A stretch of DNA of 64,000 bases from Corallincola platygyrae (GCF_039544265.1 NZ_BAABLI010000004.1:62001-126000), one strand, 5' to 3'; positions 54,618-63,492 are shown, numbered from the stretch's first letter. Notes: generated from the letters alone by a model not told the origin. Numbers and translations: made by a program.

Positions 54618-54651
54618 TTGTGCGCTGAAACAGTGGCGAGCAAAAGAATAT

Positions 54652-54758
54652 GAAATCATTGCGCACAAATCCTGGCTCCAAAATAGAACAAGAAGAGCTT
54701 GCCATCCCTATTATCAACAAAACCTAAAAACAGATTCCCTATCCAGCCTGATTATCAA
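54652..54758 (+). repeat. Duplicated upstream module, copy 1 (before radical SAM gene)
   Basis: Starts GAAATCATTGCGCACAAATC and ends near GATTATCAA. It aligns along its length with 55784-55887, about 80 percent identical by eye, with an identical ATTATCAACAAAACCTAAAA core. It ends 83 nt before ATG 54842. Confidence 0.88.
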
Positions 54759-54841
54759 TTCAAAGCTTGAAAATATAATGCTCGCCATCAACAACTGGGG
54801 GCACCACAGACCTGCGTGCTCCCCACGAACGAGGGTTAACC

Positions 54842-55714
54842 ATGCATTACGAAGGTAAGATTTACCGCCCTTGGATGGAGGCAGATAGTCTACTTATTCA
54901 AACCACCCTGGGGTGTTCCAACAACCAGTGCACCTTCTGCACTATGTTCGATGACAAGCGCTTTAAGGTGCGCGATATCGACGATGTGTTTAAAGATATC
55001 GAAGAGGCGCGGCAGCTCTATCGCCACGTACCGTCAATCTTCCTAGTCGACGGCAATGTGCTTGCAGCCAGAACCGAGTTTTTGCTGAAAGTGCTGAACA
55101 AAATCACCGAGACCTTTCCGGAGATTGAGAACATCGCACTTTACGCGGGCTACAACGACATTCGACGCAAGTCTGTTGAGCAGTTGAAACAACTGAAAGC
55201 CGCGGGCCTGACCATGATCTACGCCGGATTCGAATCGGGCGATCCTGTGGTGCTCAAGCGGATCAAAAAAGCGCTGACACCCGAGCAGATCATCGAAGGT
55301 GCGGCTATGGCCAAAGAGGCCGGTATTCGTTTGTTAGCGTCGATTATTTTCGGCCTGGGTGGCAGAGAACGCTCCAAGGAGCACATTATCGAAACCACCA
55401 AGATCTTGAACCAGAGCGCACCGGAAGAGATCGCTTCATTGGCGCTGGCGCTGCAACCTGGATCTGAGCTAGAGAAAGAAGCGCAACGGGGAGAGTTTCA
55501 TATGCCATCGCCGCTGCAGGTGCTGGAAGAGGAAGAATATATGTTGGCCAACCTGGATATCCCCACCTACTACTGGGGCGACCACGGCAACAATATTGCG
55601 TCGATGAAAGGCTGGTTACCTGAACATCAACAAACCTTCCTCAGCAAGGTGCAACACGAGATCCGAACCAACCCGATCACCCAGCAGAACGTGATTCAAA
55701 CCTTCGCTTGGTAG
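54842..55714 (+). CDS. Radical SAM protein
   Basis: A 290-residue radical SAM enzyme. The iron-sulfur cluster cysteines are in GCSNNQCTFC (about 24-33), spaced C-x4-C-x2-C, which I recall as normal for this subfamily rather than the classical C-x3-C-x2-C. Later parts (YAGFESGDPVVLKRIKKAL and IIFGLGGRER) match the radical SAM barrel. The reaction is unknown. It shares its upstream region with the next gene, suggesting common regulation. Confidence 0.88.
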   Translation: MHYEGKIYRPWMEADSLLIQTTLGCSNNQCTFCTMFDDKRFKVRDIDDVFKDIEEARQLYRHVPSIFLVDGNVLAARTEFLLKVLNKITETFPEIENIALYAGYNDIRRKSVEQLKQLKAAGLTMIYAGFESGDPVVLKRIKKALTPEQIIEGAAMAKEAGIRLLASIIFGLGGRERSKEHIIETTKILNQSAPEEIASLALALQPGSELEKEAQRGEFHMPSPLQVLEEEEYMLANLDIPTYYWGDHGNNIASMKGWLPEHQQTFLSKVQHEIRTNPITQQNVIQTFAW

Positions 55715-55721
55715 TCAAAAT

Positions 55722-55749
55722 GAGCCTCTCCCGAGGCTCTTCTTCGCCT
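55722..55749 (+). terminator. Rho-independent terminator
   Basis: GAGCCTC (55722-55728) and GAGGCTC (55733-55739) form a stem around TCCC, followed by a T-rich stretch (TTCTTCGCCTTTT). Confidence 0.85.
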
Positions 55750-55783
55750 TTTAGCGTTTTCTCATTGGCCAGCAATAGGAGGG

Positions 55784-55887
55784 GAAATCATTGTGCACAA
55801 ATCTTGGTTCCGAAATAGAACAAGTAGAGCTTCACCCCATTATCAACAAAACCTAAAAACTGATTCTGGCAATTAGCTAATTATCAA
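55784..55887 (+). repeat. Duplicated upstream module, copy 2 (before crotonase gene)
   Basis: Starts GAAATCATTGTGCACAAATC and ends TTATCAA. It matches 54652-54758. It ends 72 nt before ATG 55960, almost the same distance as copy 1 from its gene. Confidence 0.88.
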
Positions 55888-55959
55888 CACGCCGACTCGT
55901 AACTACCCTTATCGCTGTACCCAACACTATCGCCACCGAAAACCAGTTGAGGAAAGATT

Positions 55960-56805
55960 ATGAGTTACCAAGGCTTTACCACATTCAATGCGGTCGCTGA
56001 TGGCGGCATTCTTACCGTGACCTTCGACTTTGGCCCAGTCAACGTGCAGGGACAGGAGATGCTGGCCGATCTCAACACCCTGGCGCTGCGCCTTGAGCGC
56101 GACCGCGATATCAAGGTGGTGGTATTCCAATCCGCCAATCCAGATATCTGGGTGTGCCACTACGACACCAATCTGCTCAAAGATATGTCGACCGACGCGG
56201 TATCCCGCGATGAAGCAAAGCTATTGGACCTGCAAGCCGTACTGGAGCGGATCAGCAAACTGCCCCAAGCGACTATCGCCAAGCTGGAAGGTTATGCCCG
56301 CGGTGGCGGTCATGAGTTCGCGCTCGCCTGTGATATGCGTTTTGCTGCTCGCGGTAAATACAAACTGATGCAGATGGAAGTGGGCATGGGGATCTTACCT
56401 TGTGGCGGTGGCGCATCACGTATGGCTCGTCAAGTCGGCTTGGGCCGCGCACTGGAAATCATCCTCAGCGCCCGCGACTTTACCGCCGACGAAGCCGAAG
56501 CCTACGGCACCATCAACAAAGCGCTAGCGCCGGACGAAATTGGTGAATATGTCGATACCCTGGCCAAACGTATTGCCCAGTTCCCGGCTGAATCAATCAA
56601 TGCCTGTAAGCAGATGGTGTACGAGTCCATCGACAAGCCAATTGAAGAAGCCCTGAAAGCTGAAGCCTACTGGCTATATCAGGCTACCAGCAAAACGGCG
56701 GCGATTAAGCGCTTCACCATCGCCGATGAAAAACAGATGCAGTTTGATATCGACAACCAGCACAACTGGCCAGATTTGGTGATGCAGGTTCAGGATATCA
56801 ACTAA
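55960..56805 (+). CDS. Enoyl-CoA hydratase/isomerase (crotonase) family protein
   Basis: A 281-residue crotonase-fold protein. Oxyanion-hole segments are visible at QSANPDIWVCHYD and GYARGGGHEFALACDMRFAA; the catalytic-face loop EVGMGILPCGGGASRMAR lines up with the second acidic region of hydratases. It would act on an acyl-CoA, but the two usual catalytic Glu positions cannot both be assigned with confidence, so hydratase, isomerase or another crotonase reaction is possible. GAGGAAAG precedes the start. Upstream module shared with the radical SAM gene. Confidence 0.88.
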   Translation: MSYQGFTTFNAVADGGILTVTFDFGPVNVQGQEMLADLNTLALRLERDRDIKVVVFQSANPDIWVCHYDTNLLKDMSTDAVSRDEAKLLDLQAVLERISKLPQATIAKLEGYARGGGHEFALACDMRFAARGKYKLMQMEVGMGILPCGGGASRMARQVGLGRALEIILSARDFTADEAEAYGTINKALAPDEIGEYVDTLAKRIAQFPAESINACKQMVYESIDKPIEEALKAEAYWLYQATSKTAAIKRFTIADEKQMQFDIDNQHNWPDLVMQVQDIN

Positions 56806-56835
56806 CTTAAACATGCCTTGTTTACGACGGCTTAT

Positions 56836-56878
56836 CAGTACTACGAGAGTACTGAGACAGAACTCAGCACTACGAGAG
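56836..56878 (+). repeat. Direct repeat CAGYACTACGAGAG
   Basis: CAGTACTACGAGAG (56836-56849) and CAGCACTACGAGAG (56865-56878) lie in the leader of the SDR gene; the first copy is also a 7-bp hairpin (CAGTACT-acgag-AGTACTG, 56836-56854). Confidence 0.75.
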
Positions 56879-56897
56879 ACTTAAGAGAGAGCGCAAC

Positions 56898-57773
56898 ATG
56901 CAGAAGACCATACTGATCACCGGCTCCACCGACGGCATCGGATTAGCCACAGCAAAAATGCTGCTGGCGCAGGGCCACCATATCCTGCTGCACGGCCGTA
57001 ATGCCGACAAGCTAACCAAGGTGAAAGCCGAGTTGGCGTCATCCGCAGAAGCCAACGCAGCAGGTGGCAGCGTTTTAGGTGGCAGCGCTTCAGTTGGCGG
57101 TGTTAAAGGCTATGTGGCAGATCTCTCTGATATGGCCGGCGTTAAAACACTGGCCGCTGCAGTGGCAGCTGATCTGTCGGAACAAAACAAACCGTTGGAT
57201 GTGCTGATTAACAACGCCGGTGTTTACAGCGTGCCCAACGCGCAGACACCTGACGGGTTAGACGTCCGGTTTGTGGTGAACACGCTAGCGCCGTATCTGC
57301 TTACGCAAAAGCTGTTACCTGTATTGGCGAAGCAGGGGCGTATCGTTAACCTGTCATCGGCAGCGCAAGCGCCTGTGGATACGAGTGCATTGCAAGGGCA
57401 GGGCAGACTCTCTGACGGTGCCGCCTATGCCCAGAGCAAACTGGCACTCACGATGTGGAGCATGGCGATGGCCGATGACCTGGCGGCAGAGAAGGGCGCC
57501 GACAGCCCAGTGATAGTCGCGGTTAACCCGGCTTCGTTTTTGGGAAGCAAGATGGTCAAAGATGCCTACGGCATGGCGGGCAACGACCTGAGCATCGGCG
57601 CAGATATTCTGACCCGTGCGGCCGTGTCTGATGAGTTCGCGGATGCCTCCGGCAAATACTTCGACAATGACGCGCGACGTTTTGCCCAGCCGCATTCTGA
57701 CGCGCTGGATAAAACCAAACGTGACGCAGTGGTAGCAGCGGTTTCAAGCACCATAGACCGGCTAACTCGGTAA
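56898..57773 (+). CDS. Short-chain dehydrogenase/reductase
   Basis: A 291-residue classical SDR. Rossmann motif TGSTDGIG (about 8-15), NNAG (about 109-112), and catalytic Tyr177-Lys181 in YAQSK with an upstream Ser in LSSAAQ. It would oxidise or reduce an alcohol/ketone with NAD(P)H. An Ala/Gly/Ser-rich insertion (about 50-72) separates the first helices and looks like a short repeat (GGSVLGGSASVGG). Substrate unknown. Confidence 0.9.
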   Translation: MQKTILITGSTDGIGLATAKMLLAQGHHILLHGRNADKLTKVKAELASSAEANAAGGSVLGGSASVGGVKGYVADLSDMAGVKTLAAAVAADLSEQNKPLDVLINNAGVYSVPNAQTPDGLDVRFVVNTLAPYLLTQKLLPVLAKQGRIVNLSSAAQAPVDTSALQGQGRLSDGAAYAQSKLALTMWSMAMADDLAAEKGADSPVIVAVNPASFLGSKMVKDAYGMAGNDLSIGADILTRAAVSDEFADASGKYFDNDARRFAQPHSDALDKTKRDAVVAAVSSTIDRLTR

Positions 57774-57786
57774 GTGGTGTTTAACG

Positions 57787-57851
57787 GTACTCAGTCAGCT
57801 TAAAAACCGATTGAACGTCGATTGCATAGCGAATGAATACCGACTGAGTAC
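57787..57851. repeat. 10-bp inverted repeat flanking the end of the SDR gene
   Basis: GTACTCAGTC (57787-57796) and GACTGAGTAC (57842-57851) are perfect inverted copies 45 bp apart. They share the ACTCAGTACT core with the repeat upstream of the SDR gene. Confidence 0.6.
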
Positions 57852-57919
57852 TGAAAGTGCGGGTAGGTGAGTGCAGGTTGACTATCATTAAATAAGCGCA
57901 GTTTTTGAGGGGAACACTC

Positions 57920-58549
57920 ATGAATCGCTTGTTACTGGTATTGGTCGTCAGCCTGCTTACCGCCTGTGCATTTCAGCAAGAATATTCCACGCCCTCGTTT
58001 AATGTCGGCAGCCTGCAAGAAGGGGCATTAGAACAAGACGGACTGGCATTTCTGACACCCTCCACCGTTACCGGTCAGGAGGAAGATACCCAGGCATTGG
58101 CGCTGGCCTTTGCCACTGTAATGAAAAAGCAGCGCCCAGAGATCAAAGTGGTGAAGTTGTCCGGCACCTTAAGTGAAATTAACTCCCACCACCTCACGGA
58201 CAGCTACAAGGCCATGTATGCGACCTACCGCGACACCGGTCTGCTTAATGCTGATATTTTGAAAACCATCGGCGAAGTCACCGGCACCCGCTATATGGTG
58301 CAGCTGAAACTCTCCACCTTTAAACAAACCGCTACCAGCCGTTTTAACCTGCTGGGCCTGCGTGTCAGCCAAACGAATAAGTCCAGCATCCGTCTGTTTA
58401 TGCAGATCTGGGACAGCGAAACCGGCACCATTGCCTTTGAAGCCAGCCAGGAGCTAAACCAAGCCCGAGAAAGCTTTGATGAAGACCCCATCACCTTTAA
58501 AGCCACCGTAGACAAAGCGGCGGAGTATATGTTGGAGAATATGCCGTAG
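57920..58549 (+). CDS. Hypothetical lipoprotein
   Basis: A 209-residue lipoprotein: signal peptide with lipobox LTAC (Cys16), start at ATG 57920 with AGGGGA 8 nt upstream (a TTG at 57905 is in frame). The mature domain (about 50-205) contains a CsgG-like pattern of alternating strands and helices (ALAFATVMKKQRPEIKVVKL, GTRYMVQLKLS, IRLFMQIWDSETGTIAFEA), suggesting an ABC-type or curli-like envelope lipoprotein fold, but I do not assign a family. Confidence 0.8.
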   Translation: MNRLLLVLVVSLLTACAFQQEYSTPSFNVGSLQEGALEQDGLAFLTPSTVTGQEEDTQALALAFATVMKKQRPEIKVVKLSGTLSEINSHHLTDSYKAMYATYRDTGLLNADILKTIGEVTGTRYMVQLKLSTFKQTATSRFNLLGLRVSQTNKSSIRLFMQIWDSETGTIAFEASQELNQARESFDEDPITFKATVDKAAEYMLENMP

Positions 58550-58901
58550 GGAGAGGCTAACGCGCTGATAGCGAACGAATACAGACACTTAAAGTGTGGC
58601 TAATGTAGCATTTTTGGATGTTGCATAGGGGTATATTGAACCAAATCGCCGAAAGGAAGTGGCGCACCTCTAATATGGACGTTTTCTTCCTTTCCTTAAT
58701 TCACTTAGTTTGTCTCATCCGGTTTTCTGACTGATAGAAACAGCTAGGATGGTGAACTATGATGAAAAACCTATTTCAAAGAAAAGTGAGATAGGGGACA
58801 TGCTTGGGATAGGCATACATGGATTCCTTAATCAGATCGTTCCTCCGTGTATATCTATTCAGTGTTAAGATCCTAACCTTTTTGACAATGAGGACGTTAA
58901 A
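58550..58901. other. 352-bp intergenic region
   Basis: No gene seen. GAAAGGAAG (58651-58659) and CTTCCTTTC (58686-58694) are inverted 9-mers that could form a loose hairpin. The rest becomes AT-rich and probably carries the promoter of the dual-OB/DUF488/DUF4326 trio. It marks the shift to AT-richer, accessory-looking DNA. Confidence 0.6.
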
Positions 58902-59609
58902 ATGAGAGAAGTAATAATTACAGACTTAACAAGATTCTCGACAAACGAAAACGTTTGTACTGCTGCTATTGATGTGAATACAGGTGAATGTCTGCGGCCT
59001 ATGCCGTATTTGAAAAGTGCAAAGTGTGAAGAATTGGGGATACATCCAGGTGCAATCTTAAGGGGTGACCTTAACTTTCATACCTCCCCCTCAAGTCCTC
59101 ATGTAGAAGATGCGACCTACACTAGTCTGACATTTCATGGAGCATGTAGTGGAGCACAATTTAAACAAGTGTTAGAAAACTCACTGACTAACTCGGTGTC
59201 AGACGGATTTGGAATTGACTTCGATGCCGGACAGAAACATATACCTCATGACCAAATAGTAAACTGTTCAATTATTACTGTTAAAATTTTACCTAATGAA
59301 TTGAGCATTCATGAGGACCAGTTCAAGCCTGGAAAAATCAAAGCCACTTTCACTGATGGCAGTGGGCATAGATACAGTTATTTATCAATAACAGATCGAG
59401 GTTTCCATGATTATGCTAAAAGTCATCAAAATGACGGAAGACTGCACGAAGTAACAGACCTCATCTCTAGGCAAGAAGAAGTGTATTTGAGGATTGGACT
59501 AAGCCGAGTTTTTCAGGCTCCAGATGGAAGGTACGGTTACTGGTTGCAAGTAAATGGAATATATACGTTCCCCGACTTTCACGATGAGATTAGGACTTAT
59601 GATCAATAA
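58902..59609 (+). CDS. Dual-OB-domain protein (first gene of trio)
   Basis: A 235-residue soluble protein resembling the dual-OB family: two beta-barrel-like halves with the start EVIITDLTRFSTNENVCTAA, the GxLRGDL and FHG segments, and the late DRGFHDYAKSH and LRIGLSR elements. OB folds bind nucleic acid or nucleotides. It overlaps the DUF488 gene by 11 nt and is AT-richer than the neighbouring core genes. Role unknown; operon context suggests a nucleic-acid-linked function. Confidence 0.75.
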   Translation: MREVIITDLTRFSTNENVCTAAIDVNTGECLRPMPYLKSAKCEELGIHPGAILRGDLNFHTSPSSPHVEDATYTSLTFHGACSGAQFKQVLENSLTNSVSDGFGIDFDAGQKHIPHDQIVNCSIITVKILPNELSIHEDQFKPGKIKATFTDGSGHRYSYLSITDRGFHDYAKSHQNDGRLHEVTDLISRQEEVYLRIGLSRVFQAPDGRYGYWLQVNGIYTFPDFHDEIRTYDQ

Positions 59610-60051
59610 TATTGATATTTTTACAATTGGTTTCACCAAAAAGAACGCTGAAACATTCTTTAAATTTCTAAAAAATTCAGAGGTCAAGACTCTCATTGAC
59701 GTCCGTCTAAATAATGTATCCCAATTAGCAGGGTTCGCTAAAAGAGATGATCTTGAGTTTTTTTTGAGAGAACTTTGCGGCACAGATTATGTTCACTCAC
59801 CAGATCTAGCACCGACTAAGGACATTTTAAATGCCTACAAGAAAGGTGAGATACCTTGGGAAGTATATGAGGATAAGTTCCTAAATTTGATGAGTCAGAG
59901 GAATATTGAGAAATCTGTAAAGCCAGCATTGCTAGATCATGGTTGCTTGTTGTGCAGTGAGCACGAACCTCACTTGTGCCACAGAAGGTTGGTAGTCGAA
60001 TATCTTAATGAACACTCTGATTTAAATCTTAAAGTGAAGCACTTATTCTAA
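59599..60051 (+). CDS. DUF488-family protein
   Basis: A 150-residue protein of the DUF488 family: FTIGFTKKNAETFFKFLK at the start, LIDVRLNN, and a C-terminal C-x2-C...CHRR motif (Cys116, Cys119, Cys127-His128-Arg129-Arg130) typical of the family. Function unestablished. The ATG at 59599 lies inside the preceding gene; the stop (60049-60051) shares its last base with the next ATG. Cytoplasmic. Confidence 0.85.
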   Translation: MINNIDIFTIGFTKKNAETFFKFLKNSEVKTLIDVRLNNVSQLAGFAKRDDLEFFLRELCGTDYVHSPDLAPTKDILNAYKKGEIPWEVYEDKFLNLMSQRNIEKSVKPALLDHGCLLCSEHEPHLCHRRLVVEYLNEHSDLNLKVKHLF

Positions 60052-60650
60052 TGGCTACAGTGTTAATTCTTTATCCTAGCCTTTTTAATTGTTATTCCAA
60101 GTTTGCCAGAAAAGTTGGAAAAATTACATCTAGTCTTGATGCATTTATTCTGACGTATCATCAAGATTCTAATGGATTTATTGAAAGGTATTGCCAAGAT
60201 TTTGGGGTGACCTGCAGGGTTCGAAATAGCATGGGAGAAGGTAGTGTTACTCATGCTATTATTTTTGATGATGGTGAAGAATTTGTAGAAGAAACCATAA
60301 AGATAAAAGCTAGTGGGATACCTGTTAGACGAATCAAGATATTTATCACGCGTGTTATAAATATTAAGGTGGAAGCGGAGTATCAAAATCAAAAAAGCAC
60401 ACCCTATTACGAATACATTGGAAGAGGTTCTTATTGGGGTAATCCTTATTCAATATACGAAGACGGTGATGATCGTGATGAAGTAATACGAAAGTTCAAA
60501 TATGATTTTGATTATGAAAAATTTCCAAATATTACAAAATCTGAGGTTTTTAAGCTAAAAGGTAAAAGGTTAGGTTGCTTTTGTAAGCCGGAGGCATGCC
60601 ATGGAGACGTACTAGCTGATTTTCTTAATTCATGGGATGACGGCGAGTAG
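60051..60650 (+). CDS. Protein with C-terminal DUF4326 domain
   Basis: A 199-residue protein. The N-terminal ~100 residues resemble a small nucleotide-binding alpha/beta domain, SLOG-like at most (THAIIFDDGEEFVEETIKIK). The C-terminal half is DUF4326: GRGSYWGNPYSI (about 122-133) and the cysteine/histidine end LGCFCKPEACHGD (Cys176, Cys178, Cys183-His184). The last motif parallels the CHRR end of the DUF488 neighbour. Third gene of the trio, coupled by TAATG. Confidence 0.8.
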   Translation: MATVLILYPSLFNCYSKFARKVGKITSSLDAFILTYHQDSNGFIERYCQDFGVTCRVRNSMGEGSVTHAIIFDDGEEFVEETIKIKASGIPVRRIKIFITRVINIKVEAEYQNQKSTPYYEYIGRGSYWGNPYSIYEDGDDRDEVIRKFKYDFDYEKFPNITKSEVFKLKGKRLGCFCKPEACHGDVLADFLNSWDDGE

Positions 60651-60865
60651 CGCTTAACATGCCCTTAAAGTCGGACATGGTAGTTGATTCGAGGCAGTAG
60701 ACATCAAAGTCAAAGTACCCGACAGGACTTAGAGCGATAGCTGTTAGCCTTACTCGCAATAATGGCGCTGTTACTAGACAGCTTTCCACAGTGCATGGAG
60801 TTAACTTGACCACAAAGCAGTTCTGTCTCTGGCGGTTTTTCCTTGGTATTGGCGGTAGGCTCCCT

Positions 60866-61222
60866 ATGAGAGTAATGGTACTCATCTTTTTTTTCTTAAC
60901 CGCTGTGGTAAGTGCTTCTGATTGTCCAAGTTGGATCCCCCATCGAAACTATCAGCCAATCCCGGAGCTAGAAAAGGCATTTAAAATTGGCCAGGCGTAT
61001 TACTTGGCGAATGTCGCCAAACCAGAGAAGCCCATTGATTATGAATACAACGCGTATGTCTTCGAGGGGCATTATGTGATTGTTATTACTCCCTTGCACA
61101 GAGTGGATGGTGGGTATGCAGTCGTTACTGATGGCGACCAATGCGTATACATCACTCAATCATTGCTTGTGAAGGGTGTGAGGCAATGTATGGCGCCCGT
61201 TGCCGATTTAATGACAAAGTAA
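60866..61222 (+). CDS. Small secreted hypothetical protein
   Basis: A 118-residue protein with a strong signal peptide (MRVMVLIFFFLTAVVSASDC), which fixes the start at 60866; a longer frame from 60791 hides it. Mature domain with a few cysteines (Cys20 of the precursor; QCVYI and QCMAP) and aromatic-rich strands. Not recognised. Spaced 215 bp from the DUF4326 gene, so it has its own promoter region. Confidence 0.7.
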   Translation: MRVMVLIFFFLTAVVSASDCPSWIPHRNYQPIPELEKAFKIGQAYYLANVAKPEKPIDYEYNAYVFEGHYVIVITPLHRVDGGYAVVTDGDQCVYITQSLLVKGVRQCMAPVADLMTK

Positions 61223-61302
61223 TGCCTGGCTGGATAAGTCATGGAAACAAGTTTTTTCGCTAACGTTCGGTTGGTGCTAGTGCATTAGGTTTTGGTGAGT
61301 AA

Positions 61303-61818
61303 ATGGACTTAAATGAAAAGTTGAAATCGACCCCTCTAAGGTGTTTGAGCGAATTTATCGCGACAGATGCGCCTGATGAAATCACTGCTAACGTCGGTAT
61401 GGGTGACACGTTTGTCGTGAAATCAATCTCATGCACTTGTGGATGTGAAAACATGCTTCTGAAAGTATACAAGTCAGAAGAGGTCACAGGTTTCTTTAGA
61501 AAGAAGACGATCGCTTCATACTGGGCGCCGGCGTACTTGAAATGTCCTGAGTGTGGTGCCGAAAAGTTGATATTCGATCCGAGAAAGCATGGATGGGATG
61601 GCGAGATGGGAGAGGACTGTTCAATTACAGAGCAGGGCCAGCTAACTAGCTTTTCTGATACACCAGGCAAAGTTTACGTTTGTTGCACATTTCAAGGTGC
61701 TGAAAACTATGAAGAGTTAGTTTCCGAAGGCGTTAAAAACCCTCAAGACTACTTCGATACGTTTTCCTTGTGGTTTGGTCAAAGTCCCGAGTGCGTATTC
61801 GAATATGAATGCGCATAG
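61303..61818 (+). CDS. Hypothetical zinc-ribbon-like protein
   Basis: A 171-residue soluble protein. Two cysteine pairs, CTCGC (about 44-48) and CPEC (about 82-85), form a likely zinc ribbon; a later CC pair and a C-terminal Glu/Tyr-rich stretch follow. No family assigned. Weak ribosome site. Flanked by short non-coding spacers and a terminator. Confidence 0.65.
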   Translation: MDLNEKLKSTPLRCLSEFIATDAPDEITANVGMGDTFVVKSISCTCGCENMLLKVYKSEEVTGFFRKKTIASYWAPAYLKCPECGAEKLIFDPRKHGWDGEMGEDCSITEQGQLTSFSDTPGKVYVCCTFQGAENYEELVSEGVKNPQDYFDTFSLWFGQSPECVFEYECA

Positions 61819-61823
61819 TAAGG

Positions 61824-61852
61824 CTAGTCCAGCACGGCTGGTTAGACTTTTT
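61824..61852 (+). terminator. Likely terminator after the zinc-ribbon-like gene
   Basis: CTAG-t-CCAGC (61824-61833) pairs with GCTGG-TTAG (61837-61845) with one bulge, followed by ACTTTTT. Confidence 0.6.
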
Positions 61853-61881
61853 GGATGTCATAAGCGTAAGGATTTTCACCA

Positions 61882-62349
61882 TTGAATAGAGCAAATTGCC
61901 TGTTTGGGTTACTCATTGTCCTGCTATTGGGCTGTAGTGACGAGCGAAAGGTAATGGAATGTGCAGAGCTCTCATTGGGAATAAGTTTTTCTGAGGTGGA
62001 ACAGATCTCCGCCGTCGCATTCACTGGTGAGTACTACCGGAAACTTGGCGAAGCGTACCCTGAACTTTCAGGAAAACTTGCCAGCCTGATTCAGGTAAAA
62101 GAGATCCAAAAACTATCTACCGACAAGGGCTTGGAAAACCCAAAGATCGAAATCTGTGTGGCATCTGAAAGTGGCACTGTGGGTGATCCTGTTTCTGTCG
62201 AGATTGTTCGCACAATGTTCAACCACTTGGCGGACGTATCGGAGCAATTCATCAGTCTTCACTATGAACAGCAGGTTGAGATAGAAAGATATGACGCCGT
62301 AGGTTCGTCGTCTGCACAACCACCGATAGGTGACAAAGATAATCGGTAA
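61882..62349 (+). CDS. Hypothetical lipoprotein
   Basis: A 155-residue lipoprotein starting at TTG 61882 (AAGGAT 10 nt upstream). Lipobox LLGC, then an acidic Ser/Asp-rich mature part. No recognised domain. Confidence 0.6.
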   Translation: MNRANCLFGLLIVLLLGCSDERKVMECAELSLGISFSEVEQISAVAFTGEYYRKLGEAYPELSGKLASLIQVKEIQKLSTDKGLENPKIEICVASESGTVGDPVSVEIVRTMFNHLADVSEQFISLHYEQQVEIERYDAVGSSSAQPPIGDKDNR

Positions 62350-62394
62350 CCTAGCCTCTGGCTGCTCGCTGTATCAGGAAAAAGAATAAGTACC

Positions 62395-63492
62395 ATGGAA
62401 GAAAACATCGATTCAAAAGAGCATGGCGTAACCCCGCAACTATTTAAACAGTGGCGCTCCCCGCGCTTTGGGAATTCAAATCCCCAAAAAATAGAATCTA
62501 CTGTGTGGGAGTGGTTGGTGCATTCAAAACTGTGTGGCTATTTATCGACACAGAAGATGGATGGCCCTTCTCCTCTCGATGAAGGTCCGACATGGAGTTT
62601 TGACCGTTTTGGACAAACCAAAACTCAACTTCCCGATGGACGCATCGTGTATGTAGGGGGGGAACATGAAGATCATTACGATCCTGACTTCCATATCTAT
62701 AACGATGTAATCGTCGAGCATCCAAATGGAGAGCTCGACTTCTATTGCTATCCAAAAACCGACTTTCCACCGACAGATTTTCATACCGCAACGCTGATTG
62801 GCAGTAAAATAGTGATAATCGGCAGCCTTGGATACCCACAAGAAAGAGTACAGGCTTCAACTCAGCTTTATCTGCTAGATCTGGACAATTTTAAAATTAC
62901 CACGATTGCCAGTTGTGGTGAATCGCCAGGATGGATTCACGGCCATGAAGCTACTCTCGATACCAGCCAAACCTCCATCACCGTAACAAAGGGATTAGTT
63001 GAAATTGAATCAGGTTCGCCGATGAGAGAAAACATCGATGACTGGAAGCTGGGTATAGAAAGTTGGACTTGGCAGAGGCTAACTGATCGACAATGGCCCC
63101 GCTGGGAGTTAACTAGAAAAGATAAAGCCAGAAATCATGTTTATGATATTCGGCGAGCGCTATGGAGCCATGAAGTTAACTGGAAGGAAGATCACCAAGA
63201 GGACATGGCGAGATTAGAGAAATCCATGGGGTTCAGCGTTGACTTCAATCTGGTGAAGACGCTTTACCAATTTGATTTTCCCCATGAAAGCCTTGTTGAG
63301 GATGAAGAAGAGTACAATGTCTATTGGATATACGTTGATGGTGTTCGAGTGCGATTTGTAGAAAAAATGCACTGTCTTACCGTTACAGTTGAAGGTTCGC
63401 TTAGCAACCAGACTCTAACCTCTATGAAAGAACAACTCATCTCGAATCTTAATGAGTTAGAAAGATCAGAATGGACAATCAACGAGTATTGA
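62395..63492 (+). CDS. Kelch-repeat-like protein
   Basis: A 365-residue protein whose first ~220 residues contain kelch-like blades (e.g. GQTKTQLPDGRIVYVGGEHE, HTATLIGSKIVIIGSLGYPQ). The remaining ~140 residues are helical and charged. No signal peptide. Kelch domains mediate binding; the partner is unknown. Like its neighbours it is AT-richer than the core genes. Confidence 0.65.
   Translation: MEENIDSKEHGVTPQLFKQWRSPRFGNSNPQKIESTVWEWLVHSKLCGYLSTQKMDGPSPLDEGPTWSFDRFGQTKTQLPDGRIVYVGGEHEDHYDPDFHIYNDVIVEHPNGELDFYCYPKTDFPPTDFHTATLIGSKIVIIGSLGYPQERVQASTQLYLLDLDNFKITTIASCGESPGWIHGHEATLDTSQTSITVTKGLVEIESGSPMRENIDDWKLGIESWTWQRLTDRQWPRWELTRKDKARNHVYDIRRALWSHEVNWKEDHQEDMARLEKSMGFSVDFNLVKTLYQFDFPHESLVEDEEEYNVYWIYVDGVRVRFVEKMHCLTVTVEGSLSNQTLTSMKEQLISNLNELERSEWTINEY

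Larger units (their letters stand above)
54000..54841. other. 842-bp gene-free interval with structured repeat-like segment
   Basis: No credible gene. 54000-54160 is AT-rich and should hold the promoter of the DUF4212/symporter pair. 54165-54620 is GC-richer and full of hairpins (see the repeat entry). 54652-54758 is one of two copies of a ~105-bp upstream module. A hairpin (54796-54825; TGGGG..CCCCA with CAC/GTG) lies 16 bp before the radical SAM start. Confidence 0.7.
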
